In this document: piece by piece, positions 1-12,422 of the stretch | Numbering within the stretch: the first letter of the stretch is position 1 | How the letters are laid out: each line of letters starts with the position of its first letter | NCBI RefSeq assembly: GCF_965363235.1 | Contig: NC_134845.1 | Span: 23,438,524 to 23,502,523, forward strand | Direction of reading: 5' to 3' | Origin: Mytilus galloprovincialis | Taxonomy: Eukaryota; Mollusca; Bivalvia; Mytilida; Mytilidae | DNA length: 64,000 nucleotides | The notes under the pieces: generated by a model | What the model saw: the letters and a program-made list of their open reading frames with translations, nothing else | Told to the model about the DNA's origin: nothing | The model's database searches: none | Translations under genes and position numbers: made by a program

Positions 1-119
1 TTCGTAGATAGTAGATGTTTTTGTGTTCTGATAAATTGTTCCTCTTAAAATTGATATTCGATGATGACTGATGTACCCATAGTTTGACTATTTTATTTAT
101 TGTCTCTGTGTTTTGAACG

Positions 120-365
120 CATCAATGTAAATATAACGGAATTTGACGAGACTGTCATTAAAGTGAGAGGGTTAGCGCTATAGAACCATGGATATGTTTA
201 ATCCACAATTTTCTACATTTGAAAATGCCTGTACCAAGTGAGGAATATGACAGTTCTTATCCATTCGTTTTTGATACGTTTTGTTATTTCATTTTGCCAT
301 GTGATTATTGACTTTCCGAATAGATTTTGCTCTAAGTTCAGTATTTTTATGATTTTACTCGCGAT
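120..365 (+). repeat. Interspersed mussel repeat, degenerate copy
   Basis: The stretch contains 'gtgagagggttagcgctat', then 'gcctgtaccaagtgagga' and 'ttcagtatttttatgattt'. The same ordered words occur on the minus strand at 25085-25330 and on the plus strand at about 57660-57790 and 58700-58815. A related minus-strand copy lies at 15770-16075. It is a dispersed non-coding repeat; no open frame is conserved between copies. Confidence 0.7.
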
Positions 366-575
366 GCTTTGTCGTAAAAAAGTTAAAAAAAATAATTTTT
401 AAATTCAACAAACTGCTTCGAAAAAGAATCTGAAAAGCTGCTTTATATTGTGAACCTCTTAAACAGTGATAGTTTCGTTCCTGATAGCAATTTTAAGATG
501 ATTTCTATCTAATGCTTAGTTTGTAGAATCAGCAACAATAACATACAGTCCTTGGATGGTGTAGACTTCCCACTA

Positions 576-987
576 ACACCATACACCATTACACCATACA
601 TCATACACCATCACACCATACACCTTGTACCATTTTACCATACACGTTACACCTTTGCACCATACACGTTACACATTACCCCATACACCATTCCAAATTC
701 TATCTATACGATCCGAAATTACCCAAAACGCAATTAAATTTCAAATATTAAGATTATTATTATTGTTTATGTTTACTATCCGAAAAATTAAAATAAAAAG
801 AACTTTGTTTTACACCTTTCATTCACACCATTCCAGATCGCACGTTACAAAATCACACCATTCCTTATACACCATTACACTTTTACCCTTACACCATACA
901 CCATAGAACCATACACCATAGCACCATACACCAACGCACCATACACATTACACCATTGCACCATACACCATTACATCATACACGTTT
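576..987. repeat. Degenerate CACCATACAC minisatellite
   Basis: Variants of 'ACACCATACACCATT' recur in two blocks, about 576-697 and 808-987, separated by about 110 bases of ordinary AT-rich sequence. Unit spacing varies between 7 and 11 bases (CACCATA, CACCATT, CACGTTA). Both open frames across it (552-737 and 625-906) are His/Thr/Tyr-rich products of the repeat and not credible proteins. Confidence 0.85.
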
Positions 988-1504
988 TTTTGGGAAGTTT
1001 ACACCTTCCAAGGGTAAACGTGCTGTTTTGTAGATGTATTCTCTCCCCTTGCAATTGCGCTAGGAGAACTACTTAAAGAACGCAAGCATTAGCTTTCCGT
1101 TTTTTGGAATCTTGTGTTTGCCACATTTGTAGTATATTTTTTAACATTTTTTCATACGTAAAACAATATGTATTTAGATTATCAATTTATGTGTGAACAA
1201 CTGCCAAATGTATTTGAAAATTGTAATCATAATAAATAACTGTTTGTCTTGTTGTGTGGCACAACTCAATGCCTTTCTATCTTTCTCAACTACAAAAATA
1301 TTGTTGTATATTGTTGCAATCAAATTATTTACAAAAATCCAAACCAAGGATATCATCTTCGAGAAATTGCAGTACATTACCGTCACTATAAAGGTCCATA
1401 AACGATTATTCGTGATGCATATAGAAGCCTTGCAAATTGTTTATATACAATGCCATTTATATTTGTTGTGAACACGACATAAATTATTTCATAGACTTAC
1501 TTAC
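988..1504. other. No gene recognised; expected intron of left-edge paralogue
   Basis: AT-rich sequence downstream of the signal-peptide exon at 1505-1571 on the minus strand. I found no second exon of the PY-tail gene here. The overlapping frames at 1174-1471 lack splice sites that fit and show no family motif. Confidence 0.4.
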
Positions 1505-1571
1505 CAGATGATGGAAAAATCAAATTACAAAAGTAAAGAAAAACTAGTGCTGAAATCATATAGGTCTCCAT
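1505..1571 (-). CDS. Signal-peptide exon of a third PY-tail membrane protein paralogue (partial)
   Basis: Read on the minus strand, an ATG at 1571 opens METYMISALVFLYFCNLIF followed by PSS and one extra base, then a strong donor (G|GTAAGTAAG). The product is a typical signal peptide and the exon ends in phase 1, as does exon 1 of the complete paralogue B at 30623-30668. The surrounding non-coding DNA is alignable to 12300-13560, next to the equivalent exon of copy A, which is why it is assigned to the same array. The remaining exons would lie further left. None could be found between 1504 and 1, so they are presumably outside the window. Confidence 0.55.
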
Positions 1572-3430
1572 TGCTTTCACTGGTCGGATCGTATTGCTGT
1601 AACAGGAAGTTTCTGATGAGGACTTTCATTCAACTGTATAATTCAACATGAAGATTTTATTGTGTTGGTGTGTCCTAAATATAGAATAAGGAAGCTTCAT
1701 TCAGAAAATTTGATTTTGATAGGGAGGCCTTTAAGGGACTTAAATTAAATGTAAGTTGTGTGTGAATATCTTCATAGTTATCATTGTAGTCTTATATAGA
1801 TGAAGTAAATAAACATTACTTTATCAATGTCTGCAAGTATTATTTCTTTATATTTGGAACGCAACTGATAACAAAAGAACAGAACGCCTCGCCCTTTCAC
1901 AGTGTCTAGGCCTCATACAAAATAAAATTTTGGCCTATAACCTTCAATTTTATTTTTATTGTGTTCAACAAAAATACCTGTATTTCATACGACTTATACA
2001 TAAATACTTCACGATATTATTGAGTCATAGTTAAAACGGAAAAACCAAAGAATATTTAAACGCATGACTTGTTCCAATCTTACGAGACAGTGTTCTTTTT
2101 TTGTGTGTGGGATATTTAAAAGAATTCTTATAAAAATGATCATGTTTTAAAAGAAGATATAAAGAACAAAACCATACCGATTGAAAAATCCGACTCCAGT
2201 AGATAATCGTTTAACCCTTTACATTATTTATTTTTAAAATTTATTAATCTTAAATAATAGAAATAGATAACAAAAAATAATGTAAAACTTGATAATAGCT
2301 ACCTAAGATTTTTTTTTTAATGAATCACGGTAAATCAAGTGTGACATTTTTATGCTATAAACAATTTTTCAAAATATATTGCAAAAGACTACCTGGAGCT
2401 TTTAAATGACATAAAGGCAATTCGAATCTTTCAATGTTTTTCAAATTTTCAACGAAAAATGTCTTAATTGGTGGGTAGAATGGTCTTCCCGGATCCTGTT
2501 GTCATGGAATGCACAGAGTGAGTGAAAATTATAAGAGGAATGTGACAAAATCCTTTGTATGAAGGTCTGATTGATATTCAAAATATTGTAATAGATTATC
2601 TGGGACCGCTTGGATTACAGTACACTTCCAGGTCTTTCAACTTCTTTAGAAATACATGCAGATAGTAATAATGTTTACACATTACTATATTTACCATGAG
2701 AAAGCTAAATATGCTAGGTATTTGACTGCTGGTTTGACGAGATGATTTAAACGATAAATGTACTTCTTGATAACATTAAAGTTCACTTCGACAATAAAGA
2801 TTATTGACCGTTTATAGGCATTCCTATGGATAATAATTTAGCTCCATTAAAAGTTGACCTGTTCCTGTTCTGTACTGAATCATTGTTTATGTCAAAACTC
2901 AGTAAAGACCAATCTAAAGGTGGTATGGGAGTCTAAAACAAAAATGATAGAACTTGACCATACTTTGCCAAAACGTAGTAACTATTGATTTATGTTGAAA
3001 AATATAATAAAAATGATAGGTCACCGCGCATTTTTTCGAGCTACAGGACGAGACAAAATGACAAATTGTGTATGAATTATACAGGAAAAACACCATTTTG
3101 TGATAAGACAAAATGATAGAATTGTTAAATACTTAAGGAAAAGATAGCTTTCAGACAATGCTTTGATAATATCAAAAGAAAAGAGAGTGTCGCCGTACGT
3201 TTTTTCCGGCTAATATTCAAAATAGCAAAATTTAAAGTTTAATTTTTTTTTAAAAGCAACCAAAAAAAATCAACATTTGCAAAAATATTAATATTTATAA
3301 GTTATATTCTTATCAATTGGTTCTTTTAAATAAAAATTCACTTTATACATCTGCATTCCTGCATCAAATTTTGCTAACTTGATAGAAAATCTGGACCTTT
3401 GGTTGTCTGTTTTTTACAATTCAAGATGGA
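1572..3430. other. Upstream DNA of left paralogue, segmentally duplicated; otherwise no gene
   Basis: From 1572 to about 2300 the sequence aligns, with many differences, to 12425-13300. Shared landmarks include 'aggaagtttc', the 'ggcctcatac' / 'agacctcatac' word, 'aaaacggaaaaacc' and 'agtagataatcg' / 'aatagataatcg'. From 2300 to 3430 I see only AT-rich DNA and no convincing exon. Confidence 0.6.
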
Positions 3431-3439
3431 GGAAGACAC

Positions 3440-3790
3440 CCATACCACCTCAATTTCATTTAATTGATAAATTTAACAACACTTACTGTTATTTTGATGA
3501 TATTTTTTCGTTTAACAATGTTTAATGATCAAGAAGCCTCTTAATATACTGGTGTAGATTACCAAAAATAACAATCTTTATATAAACCAATTTCTTACAG
3601 CAATGCATGTTCTTCTCTAAATTAAGAAAAAAAAAACAGTTTTACACCGGGAGGATTTTTTTTCATATTTCTTATTTTCCTCTTTCGTTAGGTGATGTTC
3701 CTCTAGCACAATATTGTCTGTAGTGACGTTTAACTGTAGCTGAAAAAGAATTCCAACCGGCATGTCGCAATTGCATGATGATGTTGTTAG
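3440..3790 (+). mobile_element. Penelope-like reverse transcriptase fragment, degraded
   Basis: A plus-strand frame reads HLIDKFNNTYCYFDDIFSFN around 3450-3520, matching the HLIDHDKFNNIYRYLDDIF segment of the better copy at 6219-6659. Further on, near 3690-3710, the words for LGDVPLA correspond to its DGDVPL segment. It is a short decayed fragment of the same retroelement family. Confidence 0.6.
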
Positions 3791-4184
3791 CTAAGCCTGG
3801 AATTGTCGATACGAGCCGGGTAAACCTATCGATTCATTAGATATAATATCAGAAAAAACTACTTATTCATCTTATTTAATTAAATGGTTGAATATTGTTT
3901 TATTGGTATGCCTTTTGATTTTGTTATCAGTAAATCAAAACCATACTAACTATTACACATAATATGTTTTATATGCAATATATATTTCTTGACACTACAA
4001 TATGTAGATACCTATATATTGTCATTGCATAAGTTCGCGGTTTTCATTTGACTGTTAATGATATATTTACACTAAATTAATTATATGTTATAAAATTGAG
4101 AATGGAAATGGGGAATGTGTCGAGACAACAACCCGACCGTAGAAAAAAAAATACAGCAGAAGGTCACCAATAGGTCTGCATACA

Positions 4185-4560
4185 ACTATTTATACCACTG
4201 GGTTGATGCCACTGTTGGTGAACATTTCGTTCCCGAGGGTATCACCAGCCAAGTAGTCAACATTTTGGTGTTGACATGAATATCAATAACGTGGTCATTT
4301 TTATAAATGTTCTGTTTACAAAACATTGAATTTTGACGAAAAACTAAGGATTTTTTTATCCCAGGCATGAATTACCTTAGCCGTATTTGGCACAATTTTT
4401 TTGGCATTTTGGATCCCAAATGCAATTCAATTTCGTACTTGTTTGGCTTTATAAATATTTTGATGTGCGCGTCACTGATTAGTCTTATATCGACAAAACG
4501 CGCTTCTGGCATACTAAATTATAATCTTGGTACCTTTGAGAACTATTGGATGAACACTGA
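4185..4560 (+). repeat. Full-length copy of the abundant GACGAAACGCGCGTCTGGC mussel repeat
   Basis: Starts near 'ccactgggttgatgccact', passes 'cccgagggtatcac', 'ggcatgaattaccttagcc' and 'atttcgtacttgtttggc', and ends in the diagnostic 'gcgtcactgatta...gacaaaacgcgcttctggc' followed by 'ttggtacctttga'. The same order is seen at 35937-36290. At least a dozen truncated copies occur in the window, usually only the last 60-180 bases. It has no coding capacity; the small frames inside it are artefacts. Confidence 0.85.
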
Positions 4561-4824
4561 TTGATATTTTAGTCTTTGATAGATGAATTTTGTATAAGTT
4601 GCTATTTGCTTTGAACTTGCTCTCAGTAACTGTGAGTATTTTCGGATCTGTACTTAGTGTCTTTATTTGTGAGGTTATTGCCATGTACACTCTGTGTTTT
4701 TGTAAGTTAGTTTTCTTCTTTGTATCGATCTGTCGAGTTATTCTATAGTTTGGTCTTATATTGTGTTGTTACACTACTGTACCATTTAATTAATCATAGA
4801 TAAAGTTCATATAGTTAATAATCA

Positions 4825-4890
4825 ATGGTACCAGGATTTTAGTCTAGCTCAATACGCCAGACGCGCGTTTCGTCTACACTAGACTCATAA
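4825..4890 (-). repeat. 3' end fragment of the GACGAAACGCG repeat
   Basis: Reverse-complement copy: 'ggtaccaggattttag' then 'acgccagacgcgcgtttcgtc'. Only the terminal segment is present. Confidence 0.8.
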
Positions 4891-5161
4891 TTCCAAAACA
4901 GCTGTGTCAAATACAGCTATGGTAATCCATTCATTGGATAAGAAAAATGTAATCCTTAGTTTTTCGAAAAGTTCAAAGTTTTGTAACAGAATATTGTGAT
5001 TAAAAACTTGCTGAATGGCTGTCATATGTGTGCTGAATTCACCGTTCTCCCAAAAGGTATTTTCAGTGTCTATTAACACCTATTATAGCGTATAACTGTT
5101 ATATAATGACTTTATTACGGTGTTTTTCGTTTACTGTTGCTGTTATCACTTAATTGATAAA

Positions 5162-5760
5162 GTTATTTTGCAACAATAACATTATGATTACTTCTATTAG
5201 AATACATAGAAAAGAAAATATGGTATAATCGCCATGAGAAAACTGTCCTCATAGGACCAAAATGACACAAACTAAAGGTCACCGTACGGCCTTCAACAAC
5301 GAGCAAAGCCCATACCGCATAGTCAGCTATAAAAGGACCCGAGAAGACAATGTAAAACAATTCAAACGAGAAAACTAACGGCCTTATTTATAAAAATGAA
5401 ATGCACGAAGAACAAGTATGTAACACGTAATCAAACGACAACCACTGAATCACATGCTCCTGATTTAAGACAGGCACATACATAAATAAGGTTGCGGGGT
5501 TAAACATGTTAGCAGGATCCCAATCCTCCTCCTAACCTGGGACAGTGGTTTAACATTCCAACATAAGAATGAACTATAAAAATCAGTTATAACTCATCAG
5601 ATGGACAAAAACACAGGTGGACGTGGCCGGGTACTTATACATTCCGACACAAAATGACACAATGAACAGATCTGACAGTACTCGCAGCTATATGACAGCT
5701 AGTTCAAATAATTATCAAAGGTACCAGGATTATAATTTAGTACGCCAGACTAACAACTAA
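5162..5760 (-). repeat. Composite mussel repeat ('GTACGGCCTTCAAC' family)
   Basis: Contains 'ggtcaccgtacggccttcaa', 'cccataccgcatagtcagc', 'caattcaaacgagaaaac' and then 'ttgcggggttaaacatgt', ending with 'ggtaccaggattataattt' and 'agtacgccagac'. Degenerate relatives lie at 8870-9080, 18745-19090, 26840-27120 and 30890-31060. The open frame on the minus strand here (5163-5360) is a by-product of the repeat. Confidence 0.8.
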
Positions 5761-6009
5761 TAAAAAATCATACATCTAAGACTTAACTATCAATCCGTAC
5801 ACACCCAACATCCAATGGGTTCAGTGTAAAGACGTCATAAACAGCCAGGGAAAACGTGATGTGCAATGCCAAGTTACCGACAGGTATCGACAGATTGAAG
5901 ATCCATGAATATGTATATGTATATAACATACTAGTTATATTTAGTTAGCTTTTAATTTACTGATATCAAAATCAATATTTGTACACAAAAAAACAATATT
6001 CAATGATCT

Positions 6010-6660
6010 TATTACAGTGTTGAATAGGTAACCTTTTAGAATAAGTTTATTTAATGGAGCGACAAGTTCACATGGATCTGTTCTAAACGGGCACGATTAA
6101 CAACATTTCCGAAAAAATGAGGATGTGCTATCCCGTTTGAAATAAGTTTCCTACAGCTACAGCCAAACTTCAAAACCGAATCATTATATCGATGGAAAAT
6201 TTTGGTAAAGATTTTAAGTTATTCATGGTAACGATATCCCTGGTTTGATAATTTACCAGTAATATATAGATTGCGTTTATTAAAATCAAAAACATCACAA
6301 CAGACACGGGCTAAGCGAACAAGCTGTGAAATATAAACACCGTAGGATGGTGACAAAGGAACATCACCATCTAAAAATGGAAAATTAACAACAGGGAACG
6401 AGAAGTCGTCTCTTTTGTCGTAAATTTTTGTGTGGAGTTTCCCGTTTACAATCGAAATATCTAAATCTAGGAAAGGACAGTTATTACCGAATACATTTGA
6501 TTTATTTAAAGTAAGTTCATTGAGATAAATTTCAGCAGTATATTGAGAAAATTCTTGATAATTTAACGAAAAAATATCATCAAGATAACGGTAAATGTTG
6601 TTGAATTTATCATGATCAATTAAATGCAAATTGGACGGGTCTTTACTGAGTTCATCCATT
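6010..6660 (-). mobile_element. Penelope-like retroelement: 3' part of reverse transcriptase region
   Basis: The minus-strand frame from 6659 to 6219 encodes YRYLDDIFSL (the reverse transcriptase YxDD site), CPFLDLDISI, TKIYDKRDDFSFPVVNFPFL and YGVYISQLVR. This ordered set recurs in the separate copy at 36704-37021. Downstream, at about 6200-6070 in another frame, CRKLISNGIAHPHFFGNV and NRAR are readable and match a third fragment at 33080-33177. Penelope-like elements encode a reverse transcriptase with an RYxDD-type site. I assign the family from that motif and remembered bivalve examples, not from a search. The copy is truncated at its 5' end and frameshifted, so it is a dead fragment. Confidence 0.75.
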
Positions 6661-6803
6661 CATCTAATATTAACGCTTCCGTTGAAAACTTAAATGTAAT
6701 CTATAGACATTGTCATACATTATCTTTATTTGTAATGGCAGTATACGCAGTTGTTATGCTTTAATCACAAATCAGAAAAAAAACATTAAATTTAAAAGTT
6801 GAT

Positions 6804-6809
6804 TTTATT
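6804..6809 (-). terminator. Poly(A) signal of copy A
   Basis: AATAAA on the minus strand, about 85 bases past the copy A stop codon. Confidence 0.5.
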
Positions 6810-6894
6810 CAAGTTTATAATTAAAACAGAAAACAAATGCGCAGAGTACATATTTAAAAACGCTAGTAACTACAACTGTATACACCCGTTATTT

Positions 6895-9308
6895 CTATAT
6901 GATGTCTTCGTATGCTGGCGGATTTTCTTTGGGTATAGATGTTGTATCGTCTGCTAAATTAGTAACAGCGCCGTTATATACGTCAACTACTGTGTGTGTT
7001 CTTGGATCAGAGGAAACATTCAGTTTGGCAGCTGTATTTCGATTTATAATATCTTCGTATGCTGGTGGATTCAAAGTGGGAGTATATGCTGTATCGTCTG
7101 GAAAATTTGTTTCAATGTCATCACCTGAGGTAGCATTGGCAAGACTTTTCCAACCATTTCGACATCCAGTCTGTGTCTCAGGATTTGAGATAATAGCAGC
7201 TGAATTCCCATTGTCATGGTACAAACCTGATGTAAGAATTGTCTAGCATGATTATTTGTTGGTATACACATTCAAAATATCAAATGAGTAGATTTGGCTA
7301 AGTAAGTCCTTATATTTGAAAACCACTGACAAAAACTAAGATCTATTAAGTTCATAAATTTTGTGATGGTTTAAGATTAAATAAAATGACTATACGTAAA
7401 GTCAAAATTAAGACCCTGTTCAAGGCAGAAAATACACGCATTATATGATGGACTTTATGGTATTGAAACGTAGTACAAATGGATGTCACCCGTGCATACA
7501 AATGACACAATAAACAAATTAATTAACGAAACTTTCGTGCTTCAATTGCAATGCAAATTCTACTTTATCAATTTAAACAACAGTTGTTATTCTATATGAT
7601 AATGGCAGCTGATACGGTTGTTAAACATTATATGCCTCTCACAGTAAATAATACAATACAGATCGTACATTGTATGTTTGTATCAACGTTTGTATAGTAT
7701 TAACTTTTTCGAAATTGTTTTCCACGAAACTGTTTTTGGCTTGGTTTGAATGATGGCCTTGTTTCGACTTGGTTTTGTGCTTCTTTCACATCGTAATTTC
7801 TTAATGAAGTGTTAAACTGCAATCAATACAATAATTGACGCTTGCAGCGCAAAAAGTATCTGTTATTATAATTTTCGGGGGAAATAGGCCTAGGGGGACA
7901 CACTTTATATGAAATTCACTTACACATACATGCAATTTGAAATATCCAGTAGATCTTGAATTACTGATTATAAACGATTATCGTTTGGTCGCGTAATATA
8001 TTATACTATTATTGTTATAAATTTAACTACACCAGAAGTGCATTTTGAAAATAAGCATCTCTGCAATGCAGCTTGAGACCATTTTTTTGTTGGTAAAATC
8101 AAACCTTGAGCAAACTTTTACTTGGTGTTTAAGCCACACAATGACCTTAAAGTATATCCAAATACGAACATCTTACCAATAATACGATATTGTAGTTGTT
8201 CGTTGGTTAATTGTGAGGTCCTTGATTGTTGAAAGCGTCTGATATTTTTTAGTTTCTTTGCATTTTCGTTCCTCATATAGTATCGACAGCAAGACAGGCA
8301 ACATGAAATGGTAACTGCAAAAGGCAAAACAATTGCCCTGAAACGAATTAAAAATAATTTTTTTGTTTAAAACAAACTTAATATAAAAAGAAAAATAATG
8401 TTTCTGAAACATTTATTTATAGGTTAAATAGGCCTAGCGTATTTCAAATGTACCTCTCTGTGAAAACAATCAGATACAAAAGATGTGACATTATTTCATT
8501 TCTTCTATAGCGTCTAAATAGTATTCACTGTCTCATATATCTTTTTTCCGAAAATTATAGCCTTTTATTCCATGATACAATGCATCAAAACTATTTTATG
8601 AGAATATGTTTGTCAATTACTCACATGCAGACACATGTTAACAAAAACTGGTGCTTCAAAGTGAAAAAAGTAGTACAATCCAGCTCAAAACAACTGTTTT
8701 TTTTTTTATTAAAATCTTTTTCGTTAATCGAACTAAATATTTAATACATATGGTGTGTCCGAAACGCTTTTGGGATTTACAAAAATCTAAGCATTAGAAA
8801 CCCACGAATTTGTTAATTCGCTGCAACTTCAAAAGCTATACGTCTAACCAAAAATCAAAAACGGCAAATGTATGTAAGTAGATATAAGAAGATGAGTTAT
8901 GAGTGCCTATAAGACAACTCTCCATCCAAGTCACGATTTAAAAAAATAAACCATAATAGGTCAAAGTACGGTCTTCAACACGGAGCCCCTGCTCACAGCA
9001 AACATCAAACTCCGTCAGCTTAGCTCAATGAGGTTTGGGTGCCTGTAATGCGTAAATACAATACCAGCCTCTGTATATCTAGTTTAACTAATTAATAGTA
9101 ATAAACGGAGTTGGTTTTTCTATCTAATAAAATTCTAGCTTAATACCAAAAAATATATTTAATCAATTTTAATGTTTTACTCGTTCCTTACGCAATAGCT
9201 CCAGAATTTGTTTCCGTCTCATTAGAGTTATCCATTAAATATGCGTGTATCTAATTTCCTGTTTCCCCTCTAGTATATCTTGAAGAATCTCTGGACAGTG
9301 TCGGTTTT
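6895..9308 (-). pseudogene. PY-tail membrane protein, copy A (3' three exons; 5' half decayed)
   Basis: Exons 9308-9192, 8337-8177 and 7226-6895 join with consistent phases (2, then 1) and the same boundaries as copy B. They encode a membrane span (AIVLPFAVTISCCLSCC), a basic segment (KKLKNIRRFQQSR), the join RIIGLYHDNGN, and a tail with NPPAYEDIINR and a terminal ENPPAYEDII before the stop at 6895. A poly(A) signal (AATAAA on the minus strand) lies at 6804-6809. The first of these exons has an in-frame TAG at 9253-9251. No cysteine-rich exon 2 was found upstream, and the exon-1 homologue at 12358-12422 lacks two bases. An ATG at 9235, after the TAG, keeps a 178-residue frame with an N-E-T glycosylation site just before the span, so a short product without signal peptide is possible. 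Pseudogene is the likelier reading. Confidence 0.7.
8870..9080 (+). repeat. Degenerate 'GTACGGCCTTCAAC' family fragment inside copy A intron
   Basis: Contains 'ctataagacaactctccat', 'ggtcaaagtacggtcttcaa' and 'cacggagcccctgctcac'. It corresponds to the conserved 5' half of the repeat also seen at 5162-5760 and 18745-19090. It lies between the second and third exons from the 3' end of copy A. Confidence 0.7.
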
Positions 9309-9325
9309 CTGAAATCAAGAATTTC

Positions 9326-9620
9326 ATATTTCAGTTTACAAATGTAGGGCGTTTTGCAATCGATATCTTTCACAAAAATAAATTAAACAACGACAACGAT
9401 GGTGAAATAAAAGCCATTGGTTGTATTGAAGTTCAAGTACTACGACATGAGATAAACGCAACGTAAATCATGCGTTTCACATGTGAATTTACAAACAAAA
9501 TGCGTTTTTCAATTGATATCTTCCACACAAAAAAAAACATAGGCGGAAATAAAAAATGACCTTTGTTAGCCTTATAACATAAGTTCTAAGAAATGAGATA
9601 CATTTAAATTAAGTATAGTT
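9326..9620. repeat. Two-unit tandem duplication, about 147-bp period
   Basis: The first unit holds 'gtttacaaatgtagggcgtt' and 'caatcgatatctttcac'; the second holds 'atttacaaacaaaatgcgtt' and 'caattgatatcttccac'. Both end with a 'gagata' word. It is a local direct duplication just upstream of the first remaining exon of copy A; no coding potential. Confidence 0.65.
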
Positions 9621-12060
9621 GATATGTATGTACAACATGTTAACTGTCAGAAATTAAAAACAAAATTCAAAATATACATAAATAAACAATGAGTGTTGAG
9701 AGTTTTGATAAGTCACTTCCCAAATTTTTCTATATGTATTAGTAAATACATAATTGCCAAACACCTGACGTATGTGTAATGATTGTTATTGAAATCATCG
9801 ACGTGGTCCAAGAATTTTATACATGCCAAGAGTACAGTTAACAAATTAATATATCTGTGAATATCATATATCTCCCCAAAAGAGGCGTAGTTTAAATCAG
9901 CTGTATTTACAAAGTGCAACCGAAAATATTATTAAAGGCAAAAAGGTGATGGAAGCGCAATGATTCTAAACTGCATTATTCAGCAGGACATTCATTAAAA
10001 CAAAAAAAAGAACAATGGTGTAGTTGATACGACAGTTCATTGATTACACTTAATAATTTATCATTGGAAGGTTGGTTGAATATGAGGACATCATGACACT
10101 ACAACTTAATAGTAAAACATTAAAATACTGAATAACGTTCAAAGCACATGATCATTTGGAGAGGTTTATCGTGAGACCCGAATCTTCCCAAAATCTATAA
10201 ACCGTCATAACAAAAAAACCAACAAGTCAACAATAATCAAATCAGTATAAAACAAAATAACTGAAATACAAAAGGAATGCAACACTTAAGGCAAACTGAT
10301 GAACAGATAACACACAGAAATGACGCACACTGAAAAATCTAAAAATAAAAAAGAAACATAGGTTCACAAAAAACAGAGGCAATAATCGTGGGAGAACAGA
10401 ACTTGCTTCTTGAAATCAATTTTATTTGCAGACAAGATTTTGGTTGTGAAATTTCATACATGAGGCCTTAGCCTCAATGTAGTTACGACCATGTTGAATA
10501 AAAGTGAGGTAAGTGTTCCTAAGACAATATACCTCAAGTTATATGAAACCCATTTTCAGACATTTCAAGTTCAAGTATATCTAAATAATATTTAGAATTT
10601 TATTAGTAAAAGATTTGGGAAGTGACTCTTTTTTGTTGAAAAAAGATGAATTTTATGACGAATCTAGTTCATCCCATACTTTTGGAAAACATTTATGAAA
10701 TGGCCTAAAAGACCTGCCGAGTTATTTATTTTTTATACAGTGTAAGTCAGGTTATTTATTTTCAAATTACCACAGAACAAACCATTCATTGTTGTGATTA
10801 TCAAGGCTGAGTTATTTGTTTTCAAAATCATCCTCCCTCCTCCGGAATATCAATTGGTCGTCACAATTGCAGACGTGGGTTTATTATTCATGTTCATCTC
10901 CGTCTAATCCAAATCAGAACATGTTATTTAGTGGTGTAATTATTAATTGCTGTACTGGTTTTTTTTTTGTCGTTTTTGTTTAAATTTCTTTGACCTCAAT
11001 CGAACTTCGTTTTTCACATTTCGTCATGTCTATGCCATTTGTTTTTTTATTAAAAATGAGATATATAATTTGCTCGTTGTTATTGGTCGTACGGTGACCA
11101 AAAGTCGATAAAATTTAATCTAATGGTTATTATTTGGTTATTTATCTATCATTAAAGACATAAAAGACATAAAAGACGATATAACTGAAATTTAAACACG
11201 ATTTGAAAAACAATGCCTGTTAATTTCTTGTTTGTACGTAAAACATACATACATGCAAAGAGAGAAAGTAAATTTTCGTGCCAGTATCTTTGATTTTTAG
11301 CAATGGTAGCAGCTACTTTATACATTACATGTCACCCATTTAATATGTTTATTTCAGTATAATGGTAAATAATATCAACGGGCATTTTATTATTGCGTTA
11401 CAGTGACAAATCTTTCCTTCTTGAAATTTTGTATATGGCGTATACGTATTAGATTTTTTCATACTTGATGATCATAAACACATTTAAAATCTAAATAGTC
11501 GTCTACTAGTATGTAATACCAATATTGTAAATTAACGCATCGCAAACAGTATTGACAATAATCAGAAAAACATTATGAAAAGAAGAAACAATATCAATAT
11601 GAATAATTATACAAAGATTAAATATAAACAACAGCAATCGAGATATTTCGTTTAACAAAGCTTTTTAAAATCAATTGATTGAACAGTATTTGGAGAAAGG
11701 AGGGGAAAGTTTTTAGTATATTTTTGGTATATTATTCAAGCAAGCAATAACTGTTGAAATTCAGAACAGATAATGTTAGCTAGGACAATTTGTTTTGTTT
11801 TATCTTCTATTAAGCATCAAAGCTCTTTTGAATGAGTTTGATGAACTATTACTAAAATAAAATCACGCCAATTGGATTTCGCTTTTCAATGAAAAATACC
11901 TAGTTAGAAATCGTATATTTTTCATTTAATCCAAAATAGTACTGATATTAATTATTTAATTAAAATATTCCATGTAGTTTGGTTATACGCCTATACATGT
12001 TATATCACTCTAAATAGAAGAAATGGTTGATTATGGGTACAGAATATGTGGGAACAAATA
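9621..12060. other. Copy A intron: no gene or exon recognised
   Basis: AT-rich DNA. I searched by eye for the six-cysteine exon present in copy B at 27390-27558 and did not find it. Short frames here (for example 9713-9919 minus) have no splice context or motif. Confidence 0.5.
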
Positions 12061-12067
12061 AATCCAT

Positions 12068-12145
12068 CATAGATACCAGGACTAAATTTAGTATATACGC
12101 CAGACGCGCGTTTCGTCTTCAAAAGTCTCATCAGTGACGCTTGAA
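12068..12145 (-). repeat. 3' end fragment of the GACGAAACGCG repeat
   Basis: Reads 'gataccaggactaaattta', 'cgccagacgcgcgtttcgtc' and 'gtctcatcagtgacgc' on the plus strand, i.e. a minus-oriented copy close to the consensus, so probably a young insertion. Confidence 0.85.
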
Positions 12146-12357
12146 TCCAAAAAAGTTAAAAAGGCCAAATAAAGTAGGAAGTTGAAGAGTATAGAGGACC
12201 AAACAACATCCTTTACACACAGCCGACCGAGATTTGTATCTTGGGACCAATAGCGTTATATTAGGATTACAACTAAGGATCCATTAGCAACTATTCGAGA
12301 TGTATATAGAAACCGTATACATAAATTAATGCAATAATAAATGTTAGTATCACTTAC

Positions 12358-12422
12358 CAGATGATTCAAATAAATCAAATACAAATGTAAGGAAAACAAG
12401 TGTGGAAACTATTACGTTCCAT
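12358..12422 (-). pseudogene. Signal-peptide exon homologue of copy A, frameshifted
   Basis: Aligns to the signal-peptide exon at 1505-1571 and keeps the donor (CATCTG|GTAAGTG). It is 65 rather than 67 bases long, so the homologous ATG at 12422 is out of frame with the hydrophobic frame (VIVSTLVFLTFVFDLFESS) that leads to the donor. The phase-1 exon end is preserved. Together with the stop at 9253-9251 and the missing exon 2, this supports loss of the secreted N-terminus in copy A. Confidence 0.6.

Noticed and set aside
552-906. Two overlapping plus-strand frames of 61 and 93 codons
   Set aside because: They translate the CACCATACAC minisatellite and have biased His/Thr/Tyr composition; no gene context.
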